Source: MSPOR6 sp964652195 (lineage in GTDB: Bacteria > Poribacteria > WGA-4E > WGA-3G). From it: a DNA stretch of 64,000 nt. The stretch spans positions 1 to 64,000 of the forward strand of contig CAZZBB010000022.1 in assembly GCA_964652195.1 (NCBI GenBank). Reading direction: 5' to 3'. Within the stretch, counting starts at the first letter, position 1. Every line of letters begins with the position of its first letter. The position numbers and the translations under genes were made by a program. This document shows positions 62,872 to 64,000 of this stretch, in pieces. A model generated the notes under the pieces. The model saw nothing but the letters and a program-made list of their open reading frames with translations. It was not told the DNA's origin and did no database searches.

Positions 62872-64000
62872 TTAAACCTCACTCCGAACAAAAATTAGGA
62901 AGATTATAGTGAACAGGACCAAGTTAAGCATCACGAGTAGACTTAGATCAAGAAATGCGCGTTTTGCATTAATGCTAATTTCACTTCTTTGAAAGGAAAA
63001 CTGCGGCATTTGGTTCCAGTCAATATCACCTTCTTTACCAACGATCCATAGTCGAGATTCAAAAACCTTGTTGTCATGATAATAGTCCATTACCGATTGA
63101 TGATGTCTTTGAATTGCAGTGAAAAAATCTTGTATGCCATTTAAGTCTGTTCCAGTCCAAGCTTCGGTTGCTGCATCATACAAACCAACCGGAGAGAACT
63201 TTAATAACCTCTGTTCCAATTTTGCAGGTTTTGTATATAGATCCTCCAGAGCAGGTTTTCGAACAAGCCACATTCGTTCAGCAGTGTTGGTTACCTGTGT
63301 TCCGAAAAAGCGGTGATAGTCTTGAGCGTGCTGTAGCATAGGTTCAGACTTTTCATCGATTTTTTTGTGGTGGAATCCAGTAGAATAGTAATGTAGTAAT
63401 CTTGACGAAATATAGCTGGGACCTCGAAAAGAGTAGCCATCTCCTGATATGTTAAAATCATATTCTTCACCATCTACCGGATCATTTCTGAGGAACTGTA
63501 GTCGATCCTTGTCAAATTCTTCCCAAATCTGCTTGATTTTATTATAAGCAGTAGGCTCGATATCTGGATGTGGCTCAGTGTTAACTGCGGTAATTATAAG
63601 ATTTGGATACACCAGCACCAAAAACCCCCATACAAACATAGCCACCATCAGTGCAGTACTTGTTCGGCGAGTCACTGCTGAGATCAACATACCGATAAGG
63701 AAAAACAGAGACAGATAGACGAAGGATGTAAAAACAACCCCACCGATGCGTAGAAAATCATCTATACTCAGGAAAACAGATGAAGATGTGGTTAACATTA
63801 TTAGCACAATAAGAATACACATCAGTAAGGGTATCAACAGACATATCATGCCGCTTATATATTTGGCAAAAAGTATTTGACCATGTCGAACAGGATGTGT
63901 AAGTACAAGTCGCAACGTGCCGCGTTCCCGTTCACCGGCAAGTGTATCGTAGGCAAAGATGAGAGCTAAAAGACTGAGAATCCCTTGAAAAATAAAGACA
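62872..64000 (-). CDS. ABC-2 type permease, class A (partial, runs off the window)
   Basis: The reading frame is open to the right edge, where it encodes 'V-F-I-F-Q-G-I-L-S-L-L' and then 'AYDTLAGERERGTLRLVL', so the first about 125 residues are missing and no internal start should be used. The rest matches permease A': helices with 'LISAVTRRTSTALM', the 'LSPVGLYDAATEAWTGTDL' loop and a terminal 'F-V-R-S-E-V'. It ends 2 bp before permease B. The array may extend further to the right. Confidence 0.87.
   Translation of the reverse strand, partial: VFIFQGILSLLALIFAYDTLAGERERGTLRLVLTHPVRHGQILFAKYISGMICLLIPLLMCILIVLIMLTTSSSVFLSIDDFLRIGGVVFTSFVYLSLFFLIGMLISAVTRRTSTALMVAMFVWGFLVLVYPNLIITAVNTEPHPDIEPTAYNKIKQIWEEFDKDRLQFLRNDPVDGEEYDFNISGDGYSFRGPSYISSRLLHYYSTGFHHKKIDEKSEPMLQHAQDYHRFFGTQVTNTAERMWLVRKPALEDLYTKPAKLEQRLLKFSPVGLYDAATEAWTGTDLNGIQDFFTAIQRHHQSVMDYYHDNKVFESRLWIVGKEGDIDWNQMPQFSFQRSEISINAKRAFLDLSLLVMLNLVLFTIIFLIFVRSEV

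Noticed and set aside
1..64000. CRISPR array, tRNA or rRNA genes
   Set aside because: No regularly spaced direct repeats, no tRNA T-loop patterns with matching stems, and no rRNA-like stretches were seen on reading.

Overview
The window reads as chromosomal DNA of a diderm (Gram-negative type), respiring bacterium of roughly 40% GC. Support comes from a System I cytochrome c maturation set, a TolC-like outer-membrane protein, several lipoproteins with lipoboxes, aconitase, and a C25 protease with a C-terminal secretion-type domain. The mix (HEAT repeats, orphan microcompartment vertex proteins, NPCBM proteins, ECF sigma factors with long tails, arrays of ABC-2 permeases) fits an uncultured candidate phylum such as Poribacteria. 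That placement is inference from gene style, not something the sequence proves.

Layout. 1-357 is a small element with 15-bp terminal inverted repeats. 679-6102 is a cytochrome c maturation run (ccmE, ccmF, ccmH, a CcmI-like protein, a membrane protein with a carboxypeptidase-regulatory domain, a HEAT protein). 6516-10128 is a 2-oxoacid:ferredoxin oxidoreductase operon with its own promoter and terminator and a tandemly duplicated beta gene. ccmA and ccmB follow at 10211-11648, then enolase (TTG start), an FtsB/DivIC-like protein, a phosphodiester glycosidase, a zinc alcohol dehydrogenase and hemW. 17915-18415 encodes a peroxiredoxin-like protein with an in-frame TGA exactly where the catalytic Cys should be; I read it as a probable selenoprotein. 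18416-19595 is an AT-rich, nearly gene-free stretch. 19596-23332 is the riboflavin pathway (ribD, ribE, ribBA, ribH), with a 144-bp inverted-repeat element before ribH. Then come a branched-chain-amino-acid-type binding lipoprotein, hisH, and a histidine kinase/NtrC-type regulator pair.

28861-36873 holds two EutN/CcmL pentamer genes, a lipoprotein, a 1725-residue gingipain-like C25 protease, a cupin, and a protein resembling only the crotonase half of FadN. 37015-44664 has a GNAT acetyltransferase, ndk, two tandem NPCBM secreted proteins, aconitase, a small lipoprotein and an aldo/keto reductase; dnaE (minus strand) ends at 44732.

From 48659 to the right edge all genes lie on the minus strand and form what looks like one export system. 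Read in transcription order: two alternating pairs of ABC-2 permeases (A-B-A'-B'), an ECF sigma factor with a long tail, a truncated permease, a remnant of a second sigma gene, two full permeases of a third type, one ABC ATPase, a large NEW3-domain membrane protein with a threefold internal repeat, and a TolC-family protein. The repeats, the truncated permease and the sigma fragment show that this locus grew by tandem duplication and partial deletion.

Dispersed short repeats (REP-like hairpins, GCACAAACT hairpins, 'TTCCGTAG' repeats) sit in many of the gaps. I saw no tRNA, rRNA or CRISPR array.
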